DNA of 64,000 bases from an uncultured Myxococcales bacterium (GTDB lineage Bacteria; Myxococcota_A; UBA9042; CAIXZC01): assembly GCA_903895725.1 (NCBI GenBank), contig CAITUV010000013.1:1-64000 (forward strand), given 5' to 3'. Both the position numbers and the translations under genes were made by a program. Of this stretch, positions 18,412-26,517 are shown piece by piece (positions within the stretch are counted from its first letter, which is position 1; each line of letters starts with the position of its first letter). The notes under the pieces were generated by a model, which was not told where the DNA came from, ran no database searches, and saw only the letters and a program-made list of their open reading frames with translations.

Positions 18412-19041
18412 ATGCATCGAGGTCTTTTCACGTTCGGAATCGCAGTCCTGGCCATGATCCTGGCCGGAAACGTCGCACTGGGCGAAGAGAAGAAGAAGCC
18501 CGGCAAGTCCTACTCCGTCGGCGAAATCAAGAAGGTGGCGGGGAAGCTGGCCAAGGCGATGGAGGTGGACAACAGCAAGCGAGCGGACCTGATGAGTGCG
18601 CTCGAGCGGGGATTGAGCTCCGCCGATTTCAAGGAGACGGTCAAGGAGAAGCCGGTCAACGCCGTGTTCGTGTACCGGGCCGGAGAGGGAGGCGTAATCG
18701 TCAAGTTCCTGAAGGGCGACGGGAAGATCTCCTTTGCCGGCGGAAGGCAGAAGGGGACGATCTACATCAAGGCGGTCAGTGCCGGTGCGCAGATCGGCGG
18801 CAGCGCCGTGTGGGGCGTCGGCCTGGTCATGGGGTTGAACAAGGCGGAGCATTTCGGCGGGGACTACACCGGCAAGGCAACCCACGCCACGGCCGGCGAC
18901 GATTCGGCTCCCGGCGGTCAGGTCCTCTCGCTGGACACGGAAGAAGACGAGAAGAAGCACGACATCCTGCTCCTGTTCTCGGGCCGCGGCCTCTCCGCCG
19001 GTGTCGGCGGCGAAACCCTCAGCATTACTCCCGACTGGTAG
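18412..19041 (+). CDS. Secreted protein, possibly SYLF/Ysc84-like
   Basis: 209 residues with a clear signal peptide (LFTFGIAVLAMILAGNVALG, cut near Gly-Glu). After a helical section, the region at about 80-145 alternates glycine-rich strands (FVYRAGEGGVIVKFLKGDG, then KAVSAGAQIGGSAVWGVGLV). This recalls the SYLF (Ysc84) lipid-binding domain, but the match is weak. The C-terminus is Asp/Glu/Lys-rich. The gene follows the iron regulator and may be controlled through the 23-bp repeats. Function unknown. Confidence 0.7.
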   Translation: MHRGLFTFGIAVLAMILAGNVALGEEKKKPGKSYSVGEIKKVAGKLAKAMEVDNSKRADLMSALERGLSSADFKETVKEKPVNAVFVYRAGEGGVIVKFLKGDGKISFAGGRQKGTIYIKAVSAGAQIGGSAVWGVGLVMGLNKAEHFGGDYTGKATHATAGDDSAPGGQVLSLDTEEDEKKHDILLLFSGRGLSAGVGGETLSITPDW

Positions 19042-19050
19042 GAAGGGCGA

Positions 19051-19072
19051 GCCTTGCAAGGCCGGTGCCCTC
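19051..19072 (+). repeat. 22-bp direct repeat, left copy (right copy 20041-20062)
   Basis: A perfect 22-bp match between 19051-19072 and 20041-20062, containing the palindrome GCCTTGCAAGGC. The two copies are 990 bp apart and enclose the ORF6N gene. The rest of 19073-19300 has no recognisable gene. Confidence 0.8.
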
Positions 19073-19300
19073 GGCCTCTGCCAAGAGCCATAACCCTGCC
19101 TGATTTCAAGGGCCGCGGCGTCTGCCGATATTGCTCGATCGCCGGACTCGATGGGTCCTCTGCGGAAAGTGCGGCGCTGGCCCGCGCGAAATCCTCGCTG
19201 ATGACGATAACAGGATGGAACGCCCGGACGCAGGGGTCGAAAGATTTCGGAATCGGAGTCGGGCATCTCCACGTCGGGAGGAGAAGAACGGGGGAAGGAC

Positions 19301-19846
19301 ATGTCGCAGAAGGAGCTGGGGGCGAGGACACCCGGGGAGTTGGAGTGCGTGGAGCAGTTCATTGTCACGGTGAGGGGCCGGTGCGTGATGCTGGACACAA
19401 CTCTCGCAGCGCTCTACGGGGTCAAGGCAAAGGCGTTGAACCAGGCGGTCAGGCGCAACATTGCCCGATTTCCTGCCGATTTCATGTTCCAGCTCACGGC
19501 GGAGGAACATGGGGCTCTAAGGTCACAATCTGTGACCTTAGAGCCTGGCCGAGGCCGGCACAGAAAGTACTTGCCCTTCGCCTTCACCGAGCAGGGGGTC
19601 GCCATGCTCTCCGGCGTCCTGCACAGCAGTAGAGCGATCGAGGTCAACATCCACATCATGCGGGTCTTCGTCAGGTTGCGGGAGACGGCAGTGGTCCACA
19701 CGAGCGTACTGAAGGAACTGAGCAAACTGTGCGAGCGCGTTGACGTCCACGACCATGCCATCGGGGCCATCATGGGAGTGCTGGACGAGTTGCTGCAGCA
19801 GCCGAAGCGCAAGGCACGGCGCATTGGATTCGAGACTGAAGAGTGA
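19301..19846 (+). CDS. ORF6N domain-containing DNA-binding protein
   Basis: 181 residues. The N-terminal 100 residues match the ORF6N (KilA-N-like) domain: VRGRCVMLDTTLAALYGV, then NIARFPADFMFQLT, then the terminal FTEQGVAMLSGVL. Such proteins are phage-derived and spread widely through bacterial chromosomes. The DNA-binding role is inferred from the family, and its targets are unknown. The C-terminus (about 110-181) is helical, typical for the family. It stands alone, without phage structural genes, between two copies of a 22-bp direct repeat. Confidence 0.88.
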   Translation: MSQKELGARTPGELECVEQFIVTVRGRCVMLDTTLAALYGVKAKALNQAVRRNIARFPADFMFQLTAEEHGALRSQSVTLEPGRGRHRKYLPFAFTEQGVAMLSGVLHSSRAIEVNIHIMRVFVRLRETAVVHTSVLKELSKLCERVDVHDHAIGAIMGVLDELLQQPKRKARRIGFETEE

Positions 19847-20364
19847 GTTCCCCGCGCAACCGGTGCAGACCGCATTCTGTGCGTCTCTGGCGCCCCCCCC
19901 TGTGCCATCTTTGTGACATCAGCCGGCGCAAACGGGGCCTATCCCTGCCAACTCCAGCCGACAAGTCGGGGTTGTGCGCAAAGGCCTGACAAGCGGCCCA
20001 TCCGAGATTCCCAGGTGGGTTATGGCGCATGCCCGGGTTTGCCTTGCAAGGCCGGTGCCCTCCCGGGCCGCAGGTGCGGGCAACCCGGGGGCCGATGCGA
20101 TGAGAATGACTGTGGGTGCGGGCAACCTGACGGCCGATGCGCTTGAGGCGACTCCGTCACATCGGCTGCCCTGTGCGCCAGCATACCCGTTGCCGCGGGC
20201 AATGCCGTCCTTGGCTTCCCCCTCTGGGGGAGGATCCCCGCCGGCACCGGCCGGCGGGGCCGAGGGGGCCTGCTCGCTTCCCCGGAATCGTTGGCTCCAC
20301 CCTGTTCATTTGGGCTCTTCGTGACGATAACGGTCCGTCGCTACCGAGAAGCAGGAAGAAGAAG
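19847..20364. other. Intergenic region with repeats and GC hairpins
   Basis: No credible gene in 518 bp. It holds the right copy of the 22-bp repeat (20041-20062) and an imperfect direct repeat of about 41-bp period at roughly 20072-20141 (shared GGTGCGGGCAACC and GGCCGATGCG). Two hairpins follow: one near 20215-20234 (six-base arms around TCT) and a perfect 10-bp stem at 20236-20245/20250-20259 with loop ACCG. None has a T-run to mark a standard terminator. Confidence 0.6.
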
Positions 20365-20714
20365 ATGGACGAGACCGTTGAGAAGGCAAAGGCGCTGCGG
20401 AGGACTCCGACCAGGGCCGAGGCCCGGCTCTGGGCACGTCTCAGGAAGAAGCGGCTCTCGGGGCACAAGTTCAGGCGGCAGCACCCGCTGCTCGGCTACG
20501 TCGTCGACTTCTGTTGCCTTGCCGGTCGGCTTGTCGTGGAGTCGACGGGGCCGTGCACAGAACCGGACCCGAACAACTCCGTGACCGGCGGAGGCAGGAA
20601 GCCCTGGAGCGCCACGGCTACCAGGTGGTCAGGATTTCGAGCGAGACTGTGCTCGAGAGGATCGGCGTGGCGCTGGGGGTGATCGCCCGGGCTCTGCGGG
20701 AAGGGCCGCAGTGA
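20365..20714 (+). pseudogene. DUF559 (Vsr-like endonuclease fold) gene, frameshifted
   Basis: Residues 1-59 in one frame (MDETVEKAKALRRTPTRAEA, then KFRRQHPLLGYVVDF and GRLVVE) match the DUF559 N-terminus. From about base 20541 the match continues in the -1 frame (VDGAVH, then RRRQEALERHGYQVVRIS) to the stop at 20712-20714. One base appears to be missing near 20539-20541, where VVEVDG would be expected. As written, the first frame reads on out of family to 20682. The intact product would be about 117 residues, normal for the family. It is either a real pseudogene or an assembly error. Confidence 0.8.
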
Positions 20715-20974
20715 CGGTGAGGTCTGGGGAAACGCTCAGCCCCACCGCTCGCCCGCCTTCGCCGAGGCTCCGGCGTGGCTCGCGCCTCCCGAGGGAGGCT
20801 ACAAGCACGGCAGTGGGAATCCCCGTGGCTCGACAGGCGCACAGTTCAGCCGATGCGTCCTCCATGCATTCTGCGGCGGCCCATCCACACAGCGCACCCA
20901 CGGCACAGGCGTCGCCTCGGCCCCCGGGAGCCGCGTACGCACGGAGCGGGGCCGCTTCCGCTCCACCCCCGGTC

Positions 20975-21202
20975 CTACCGGGCCCGCTTCCACCGAATCT
21001 GGAACTCGATCTCGTCCTCCGCACCTTCGCGCTCGTGCTCGATGCAGAAGTGAGCATCGGCCGGCACGTACAGGCGCTCGCCAGCCACCTGGATCTCAAA
21101 GGCCCGGCCGGTCTCGACGGCATCGGCGAATCGTCGCAGCTTTGCGGCAAAGTCCCGGGCAGTGTAGGTCTTCTCGACGTCGCGCTTGCGCTTGGTCGGC
21201 AT
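20975..21202 (-). CDS. Amphi-Trp domain-containing small protein
   Basis: 75 residues beginning MPTKRKRDVEKTYTARDFAA and ending with EIEFQIRWKR. The alternation of acidic and aromatic residues, with the conserved phrase IQVAGERLYVPADA, matches the amphi-Trp domain family, whose function is unknown. A strong GGAGGTGA precedes the ATG at 21202. The interval 20715-20974 between the pseudogene and this gene shows nothing recognisable. Confidence 0.85.
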   Translation of the reverse strand: MPTKRKRDVEKTYTARDFAAKLRRFADAVETGRAFEIQVAGERLYVPADAHFCIEHEREGAEDEIEFQIRWKRAR

Positions 21203-21567
21203 GTGGGTTCACCTCCAGGGAAGTCGGGGCAATGCGGACTGGAGCTCTCGACTGCGGTTCAGGCTGCATCCGCCAAGCCCGAGCGGCTCCTCCGTCCGCT
21301 GGCATGGTAGCCGGGGGCCCGGAGCCGGTCAAACAGAGATTCCGGCCGCCCGCCCCGCGCTGCCGCCCGATGGCCGAAGCCTGGCAAGTGCTCGACTCGA
21401 CCTTGCCGCCATATCCATCCTGCACATGAGGCTGTCCAAGTGTGGCATTCTTGCCCGCCATGTCCGGGCACGGAATGTCGAGGCCGCCGGCGGCCGACGG
21501 GCCAAAAGCCGCATGGGAGGCGGGGAAGCGCCCCGGGAAGGCTCCTGTCGACGCACGCTGGCACGAA

Positions 21568-21581
21568 AGGTGCTAGCACCT
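21568..21581. promoter_or_regulatory. Perfect 14-bp palindrome, possible operator
   Basis: AGGTGCTAGCACCT is perfectly self-complementary and lies 62 bases before the ATG at 21644. The rest of the 21203-21643 interval (441 bp) contains no gene I can support and no clear sigma-70 promoter. Confidence 0.4.
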
Positions 21582-21643
21582 GCAGCGGGAACTCACTTTA
21601 CGCGGATTGATGAAACGTCGGGGATTGAAAACGGGGGGGCAAG

Positions 21644-23845
21644 ATGAACACGAACAGGTTTGGAGCGCTCGTGCTGGGGCTGGTGGCAGCTCTGACGATG
21701 CACCTGGTTGGCGGATGTGCGGGCACGAGCAAGGGTCTGTATGATCCCGGAGAGGTCCAGAAGATCTATCCGGATGACGATGTGCTGGAGGAGACGGGGA
21801 CGGAACCGCCGGTTCAGACCGTCGAGCTGGGGTTGTACTCGCTCAAGCCGGCCTCCGACTGTGCCGAGGTCACGGCCTCGTGGCGCAAGGCGGCCGTTGC
21901 CTACATGGAGCAGCAGCTCGAATCCAACAAGCAGCAGATCCTGAACCCGGACGTCTGCTGGGACGAGGAGTGGGGGTGGGCCATGGATGCGGCGATGTCC
22001 GCTGGCGATGTGGTCTACGAGGAGGAGCCGGAGGAGGGGGCCAAGGAGTACTCCACGACCAACACCCAGGAGGTGGACGTGGACGAGGCCGACTTCATGA
22101 AGAACGACGGCAAGTATATCTACATCCTGGCCAACGGCATGTTCCAGGTCATCGATGCCTTCCCGGCCGACCAGGCACACCGGATCTCCACCACGAAGCT
22201 CGACGGGGCGCCGCGGGCGATGTTCGTGCACAAGGACCGCGCCGTGATCTACACGTCGTTGGGCGGTGACTGGAGCTTCCAGACCTGCACCTACGGGTAT
22301 GACTGCGAGTTCACCGGGGACGGGAAGGACCTGCAGGTCGTGATCTTCGATCTGAAAGACAAGGCCAATCCCAAGCTCGTGAGAAGGACCACGTTCAAGG
22401 GCTCGTACTTGAGCTCCCGGCGGGTGGAGGACTTCGTCTACACTGCGGTGTACTTCCCCGAGCCTCCCATGCCGTCCATGGTCTACGTGCCGGAGCAGTT
22501 CCAGGAGTACCTGTGGGACTGCGTGGAGAACGAGGGAGACAAGTTCGACATCGACGAGGCCGCTCTCGACCAGGCGTTCGAGGAGCTGCGGCTTGAAAAC
22601 ATCAAGAAGCTTGACGGGATGACGCTCGACGAGTGGCTGCCGCAGGTCACGGACGAGGTGCTGGTCAACGGCAAGTTCCAGGAGCTGGCCAGTCCGCTGG
22701 AGCAGTGCGGCGGCTACTACCTGTCCCAGACCGGGGACGGGGCCTCGCTGCTGTCGCTCGTGTCGTTCGATCTGACCGGCACGGCCACCATGGCCGCAAG
22801 CACGGCAGTCGCCCGCCCCGGGGCCGTCTACGCGTCCAAGCAGGCGTTCTACGTGGCATCCCGGCACTACAAGTATGAGACACCTTACTGGTTCGAGGAG
22901 ATGGCGGATGCGGACGAGTCCACCACGGTTCACAAGTTCCTGATGGCCTCCGACTCGCCGGCGACCGCGTATTCCGGTTCGGGTCTGGTCAAGGGGCGAC
23001 TGCTGAACCAGTTTGCGATGAGCGACTACCAGGGCTATCTGCGGGTGGCCAGCACGACCGGTCATCTGCCGGGGCCCGCGTACAACACGATCTCCGTGCT
23101 CCAGGGCAAGGACGGGACGCTGGTCACCGTCGGGGTGCTGGACAATCTGGCCCCCAACGAGGATATCCGGAGCGTGCGCTTCGGGACCGACCTGGGCTTC
23201 GTCGTCACGTTCAAGAAGACCGACCCGCTTTTCGTCATCGACCTGTCCGATCCGACCAAACCCACGGTCAAAGGGGAGCTGAAGATCCCCGGCTTCTCGA
23301 CTTACATGCACTTCCTGGACAAGACGCATCTGCTGACCATCGGCTACGACGCCGACGACCAGGGATCGTTCGCCTGGTTCCAGGGAATCCAGCTCCAGGT
23401 CATCGACGTGACCGACATCAGCAATCCCACCCTGTTGCACAAGGAGGTCATCGGGACACGCGGGTCCAGCTCCGACGCCGCCACGGATCACATGGCGTTC
23501 AACTTCTTCAAGCCGAAGGATGCGTTGGCCATCCCCATGGTGGTGTGCGAGGGAGGCGAGGGGGGCAACAACGGCGACGTCATGACCTTCAACGGGCTGA
23601 TGGTCTACAACGTGACGGTGGAGGACGGGTTCAAGTACAAGGGAGGAATCCCGCACGCGATGCCGGAGCCGGACGGCGAGTATTACTATGAGAACGCCTG
23701 CTGGGGCTGGTGGACCGAGTCCAACTCCACGGTCAAGCGCAGCGTCTTCATGGATGACTGGGTCTACTCGGTGGCCATGGACGAGATCAAGGTGAGCGCG
23801 CTGGACAAGCTCGATTCGCCGATTGCGTCGATTTCGCTGGAGTAG
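21644..23845 (+). CDS. Beta-propeller domain lipoprotein
   Basis: 733 residues. The signal peptide ends in LVGGC, so a lipoprotein is predicted (Cys25). The rest fits the secreted beta-propeller family (PF09826): EVDVDEADFMKNDGKYIYIL opens the propeller, and later blades recur with phrases such as GFVVTFKKTDPLFVIDLSD and LQVIDVTDISNP. These proteins sit on the cell surface; a precise function is not known. The ribosome-binding site region is G-rich (GGGGGGGCAAG). It is convergent with the GNAT gene, only 3 bases apart, with no visible terminator. Confidence 0.87.
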   Translation: MNTNRFGALVLGLVAALTMHLVGGCAGTSKGLYDPGEVQKIYPDDDVLEETGTEPPVQTVELGLYSLKPASDCAEVTASWRKAAVAYMEQQLESNKQQILNPDVCWDEEWGWAMDAAMSAGDVVYEEEPEEGAKEYSTTNTQEVDVDEADFMKNDGKYIYILANGMFQVIDAFPADQAHRISTTKLDGAPRAMFVHKDRAVIYTSLGGDWSFQTCTYGYDCEFTGDGKDLQVVIFDLKDKANPKLVRRTTFKGSYLSSRRVEDFVYTAVYFPEPPMPSMVYVPEQFQEYLWDCVENEGDKFDIDEAALDQAFEELRLENIKKLDGMTLDEWLPQVTDEVLVNGKFQELASPLEQCGGYYLSQTGDGASLLSLVSFDLTGTATMAASTAVARPGAVYASKQAFYVASRHYKYETPYWFEEMADADESTTVHKFLMASDSPATAYSGSGLVKGRLLNQFAMSDYQGYLRVASTTGHLPGPAYNTISVLQGKDGTLVTVGVLDNLAPNEDIRSVRFGTDLGFVVTFKKTDPLFVIDLSDPTKPTVKGELKIPGFSTYMHFLDKTHLLTIGYDADDQGSFAWFQGIQLQVIDVTDISNPTLLHKEVIGTRGSSSDAATDHMAFNFFKPKDALAIPMVVCEGGEGGNNGDVMTFNGLMVYNVTVEDGFKYKGGIPHAMPEPDGEYYYENACWGWWTESNSTVKRSVFMDDWVYSVAMDEIKVSALDKLDSPIASISLE

Positions 23846-23848
23846 CTC

Positions 23849-24334
23849 TCAGACTACCTTGACCAGGATGACCTTGCCGTCGCCCGGAGCGTAGAAGTCC
23901 TCGATGATGGCCTCCACCCTGTATCCGATCTTGAGGTAGAACTCTCGGGTGGGAATGTACTGCTCCCGCGAAGAGGTCTCGATGTAGACGCGGTGGCCGC
24001 CGGCTGCCAGGATCGCTTCCTCGGTGCGGGCGGTGAGGAGCCGTCCGAGCCCCTTTCCCCGAAGGTTCTGGAGCACGGCCAGCCAGTAGAAATCGAAGCT
24101 CTCCTGCGTGCCCATGATGTGACCGTAGCAGGAATACCCGACGGTGCGTCCGTCCAGGTCGAGAAAGATGAACTTGTAGTCGCTCTTCTCCCCCTTGTCG
24201 ACTCGGTCGGTGATCAGCTCGACGGCGATGTCCACCTCTTCCTGGTTGAAGAATCCCGTGGATACCACGATGTTGCGGACGTGCTCGATGTCCGCCGGGG
24301 TGACGGAGGAACGAAAGAGCGTTTCCTGTTTCAT
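23849..24334 (-). CDS. GNAT-family N-acetyltransferase
   Basis: 161 residues. The acetyl-CoA-binding motif is seen in LRGKGLGRLLTARTEEAI (R-x-x-G-x-G), preceded by the strand FYWLAVLQN, and the typical C-terminal FYLKIGYR follows. It transfers an acetyl group to an amine. The ATG at 24334 follows GGAG. It is the last gene of the kamA-ligase-GNAT operon, 53 bases after the ligase stop. An amino group of beta-lysine or of a beta-lysine amide is a plausible acceptor, by analogy with AblB of the N-epsilon-acetyl-beta-lysine pathway. This protein is much shorter than AblB (about 270 residues). Confidence 0.88.
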   Translation of the reverse strand: MKQETLFRSSVTPADIEHVRNIVVSTGFFNQEEVDIAVELITDRVDKGEKSDYKFIFLDLDGRTVGYSCYGHIMGTQESFDFYWLAVLQNLRGKGLGRLLTARTEEAILAAGGHRVYIETSSREQYIPTREFYLKIGYRVEAIIEDFYAPGDGKVILVKVV

Positions 24335-24387
24335 GGGCGAGTCTCCTTGTTGCCCTCGGGCAGGGCAGCCCGGGGGGCGGATGTTGT

Positions 24388-26487
24388 CTATACCCGGCCG
24401 TACGCCAGGCACTCGTCGATCACGCGCCGCATGAGCTGAGGCAGCGTGAGTCCGGCCCTCCTGAACATGGAGGTGAATCCGGAATCGGGCGAGATGCACG
24501 GGTTGGTGTTGACTTCGAGCACGAACGGGTTGCCCTGCGGATCGACCCGGAAGTCGACCCGATTGTATCCAGCCAGGCCAAACGCGTGCCAGCACTGGAT
24601 GGCGATCTCCTGGAGACGGGCGGCCAGGGCCGCATCCTCCGGGGGGATTTCGAAGGTCCGCACGGTGTTGTGGAACTCCGGTGCGCTTTCGTCCCACTTG
24701 GCCTTGTAGCCCACCATCCGCGGTCTCGACCCGTCCTCGTACCCGATGAACTGCATTTCGGCCAGAGGCAGCGCCTCCGGATCTCGATGACCGGGGCGGG
24801 TGACGAGCGCCACGTTGAACTCCCGGCCGTCGATGAAGCGCTCCGCAAAACAGGAGCCGCCGAGCGCTTCCTTCCGGGCCTGCATCTTCCCGGCAAGCTG
24901 GGACAGGTCGTGCACGATGCTGTCGTCGTCCAGCCCCACGGAGGCATGCTCCCAGATCGACTTGATGATCAGGGGGGCAGCGGCTTTGATGGTCCCGGCC
25001 TGCGCTTCGTCGAGCGTCACCCAGTCGGGCGTGGGGATGCCGGCGGACTTCATCACCTGCTTGGCCACGACCTTGTTGGTGGTGGTGAAGGTGGCCTCCA
25101 CACGTGCCCCGGTAAACGGAATTCCGAGGTGGTCGAGCAGGGAGGGGGCCAGGTGCAGCAGGCGGGCCTTGCCGGAGACCGACTCGACGATGTTCCAGAC
25201 GAACCGGGGGGCGAGCTCCCGAAGCTTGCAGGCCGTCTCGTCCAGGTTGGGGGTGAAGGTCATGCGGACCGGCTCGTAGCCCAGCTCGGCAAGGCCCTCG
25301 GCAAGCGCTTCGGCCTCGTGGAGCGTGTCCAGCTCGTCGGCAGGGGCGTCCGGTGCGATCTCGCCGTGCAGCACGACGGCCACCTCCCGCCTGCGTCCTG
25401 ATTCCTGGAGGGAGGTGGCGTTGGCTCCCGTGGAGGACGAGCCGGTCGTCGCAGCCGCGGATGCGGCCGGCTTCCTCGGGCCGGGCAGGGCCGCCACCTG
25501 GGGAATGCGCCGGGCGGCAGACGCTACGATCCGCTCCATCAGGCGCTGATACGGGAAGCCTGCCATGTTGCAGAGGATCGGCAGGTCCGAGATGATCGGG
25601 TTGATACCGGCAAGCGGGTTGACCTCGATGAAATTGGGCTCGCCCGACTCGTCGGAGCGGAGGTCGAGGCGTCCGCCGTCCCGGCAGCCCAGGGCACGCC
25701 AGGCAGCCAGGGCATTTGCACCGGCCCTCTTTGCCTCGGGATCGTCCACGAGGCGGTAGGAGACCCGGCCTTCCCAGTCGGCCTTGTTGGAATATGAGTA
25801 GGCCCCGGCTTCGGCAGTCTCGTGGAGCACGATCTCGAGCACGCCGATCACCTCGGCTTCCTCGGCCGTGCCCACGACGCCGACGGTGAACTCCCGGCCC
25901 GGAAGGTACTTCTCGACCAGCACGGGCTGGTGGAACCGGCGGATGAGGTCGGGGACCACGAAGCGGAGATCCTCCTCGGAGCGGACGACGGATCGCGCAT
26001 CGATTCCCTTGCCGGTACCTTCCCCGACCGGCTTGGCAAAGAGCGGGTAGTCGGGGAAGCGGCGGGCGGCCAGGAGGCGGTCGAACGAGCCGAGGTCATC
26101 CACGGTGATGTGGTCCGGAGTCGGCACGCCGAAGTGGGCGACCACCTGCTTGCACATCCCCTTGTGGAGGGACAGCGCCAGGACCAGGGGGTCCGAGAAC
26201 GTGTACGGGATGCGATAGGCATCGAGCAAGGCGGGGACCTGGGATTCCCGGCCGAGGCCGTACATCCCTTCCGCGATGTTGAAGACGAGGTCCCATCGCT
26301 CCCCCGCTGCCAGGCGGCGGGTCAGCTCGAAGATGTTGCCGATCCGCACGGTCTCGTGCCCCATCTTGCGGCAGGCCTCGTCGATGGCATCGATGGTATC
26401 CGGCTTGTCGAACTCGGCCGTCTCCTCATCGGTGAAGCCCATGCGGAGGTAGTCCTCCCGCAGATCGTAGGTAATTCCGATCTTCAT
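24388..26487 (-). CDS. Double ATP-grasp (D-Ala-D-Ala ligase-like) protein
   Basis: 699 residues made of two ligase-like modules. Module 1 (about 1-325) has the ATP-grasp lysine region LFAKPVGEGTGKGI and the metal-binding Glu-x-Asn in FIEVNPLAGINP. A Ser/Thr/Ala linker (about 335-360) leads to module 2 (about 365-699), with LIIKSIWEHASVG and FVLEVNTNPCISP. Both modules keep the ATP and Mg ligands, so both may be active. Such enzymes join a carboxylate (as acyl phosphate) to an amine. Single Ddl enzymes have about 300-370 residues, so this is a genuine fusion. It lies 30 bases after kamA, which suggests a beta-amino acid as substrate (inference). Confidence 0.9.
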   Translation of the reverse strand: MKIGITYDLREDYLRMGFTDEETAEFDKPDTIDAIDEACRKMGHETVRIGNIFELTRRLAAGERWDLVFNIAEGMYGLGRESQVPALLDAYRIPYTFSDPLVLALSLHKGMCKQVVAHFGVPTPDHITVDDLGSFDRLLAARRFPDYPLFAKPVGEGTGKGIDARSVVRSEEDLRFVVPDLIRRFHQPVLVEKYLPGREFTVGVVGTAEEAEVIGVLEIVLHETAEAGAYSYSNKADWEGRVSYRLVDDPEAKRAGANALAAWRALGCRDGGRLDLRSDESGEPNFIEVNPLAGINPIISDLPILCNMAGFPYQRLMERIVASAARRIPQVAALPGPRKPAASAAATTGSSSTGANATSLQESGRRREVAVVLHGEIAPDAPADELDTLHEAEALAEGLAELGYEPVRMTFTPNLDETACKLRELAPRFVWNIVESVSGKARLLHLAPSLLDHLGIPFTGARVEATFTTTNKVVAKQVMKSAGIPTPDWVTLDEAQAGTIKAAAPLIIKSIWEHASVGLDDDSIVHDLSQLAGKMQARKEALGGSCFAERFIDGREFNVALVTRPGHRDPEALPLAEMQFIGYEDGSRPRMVGYKAKWDESAPEFHNTVRTFEIPPEDAALAARLQEIAIQCWHAFGLAGYNRVDFRVDPQGNPFVLEVNTNPCISPDSGFTSMFRRAGLTLPQLMRRVIDECLAYGRV

Positions 26488-26517
26488 GCTTGATCCTTGA
26501 TCCTCTTGGGGTTGGTA

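Noticed and set aside
19301..20714. Prophage remnant
   Set aside because: An ORF6N gene and a broken DUF559 gene occur, but there are no integrase, structural or lysis genes. A small mobile fragment remains possible but not a prophage.
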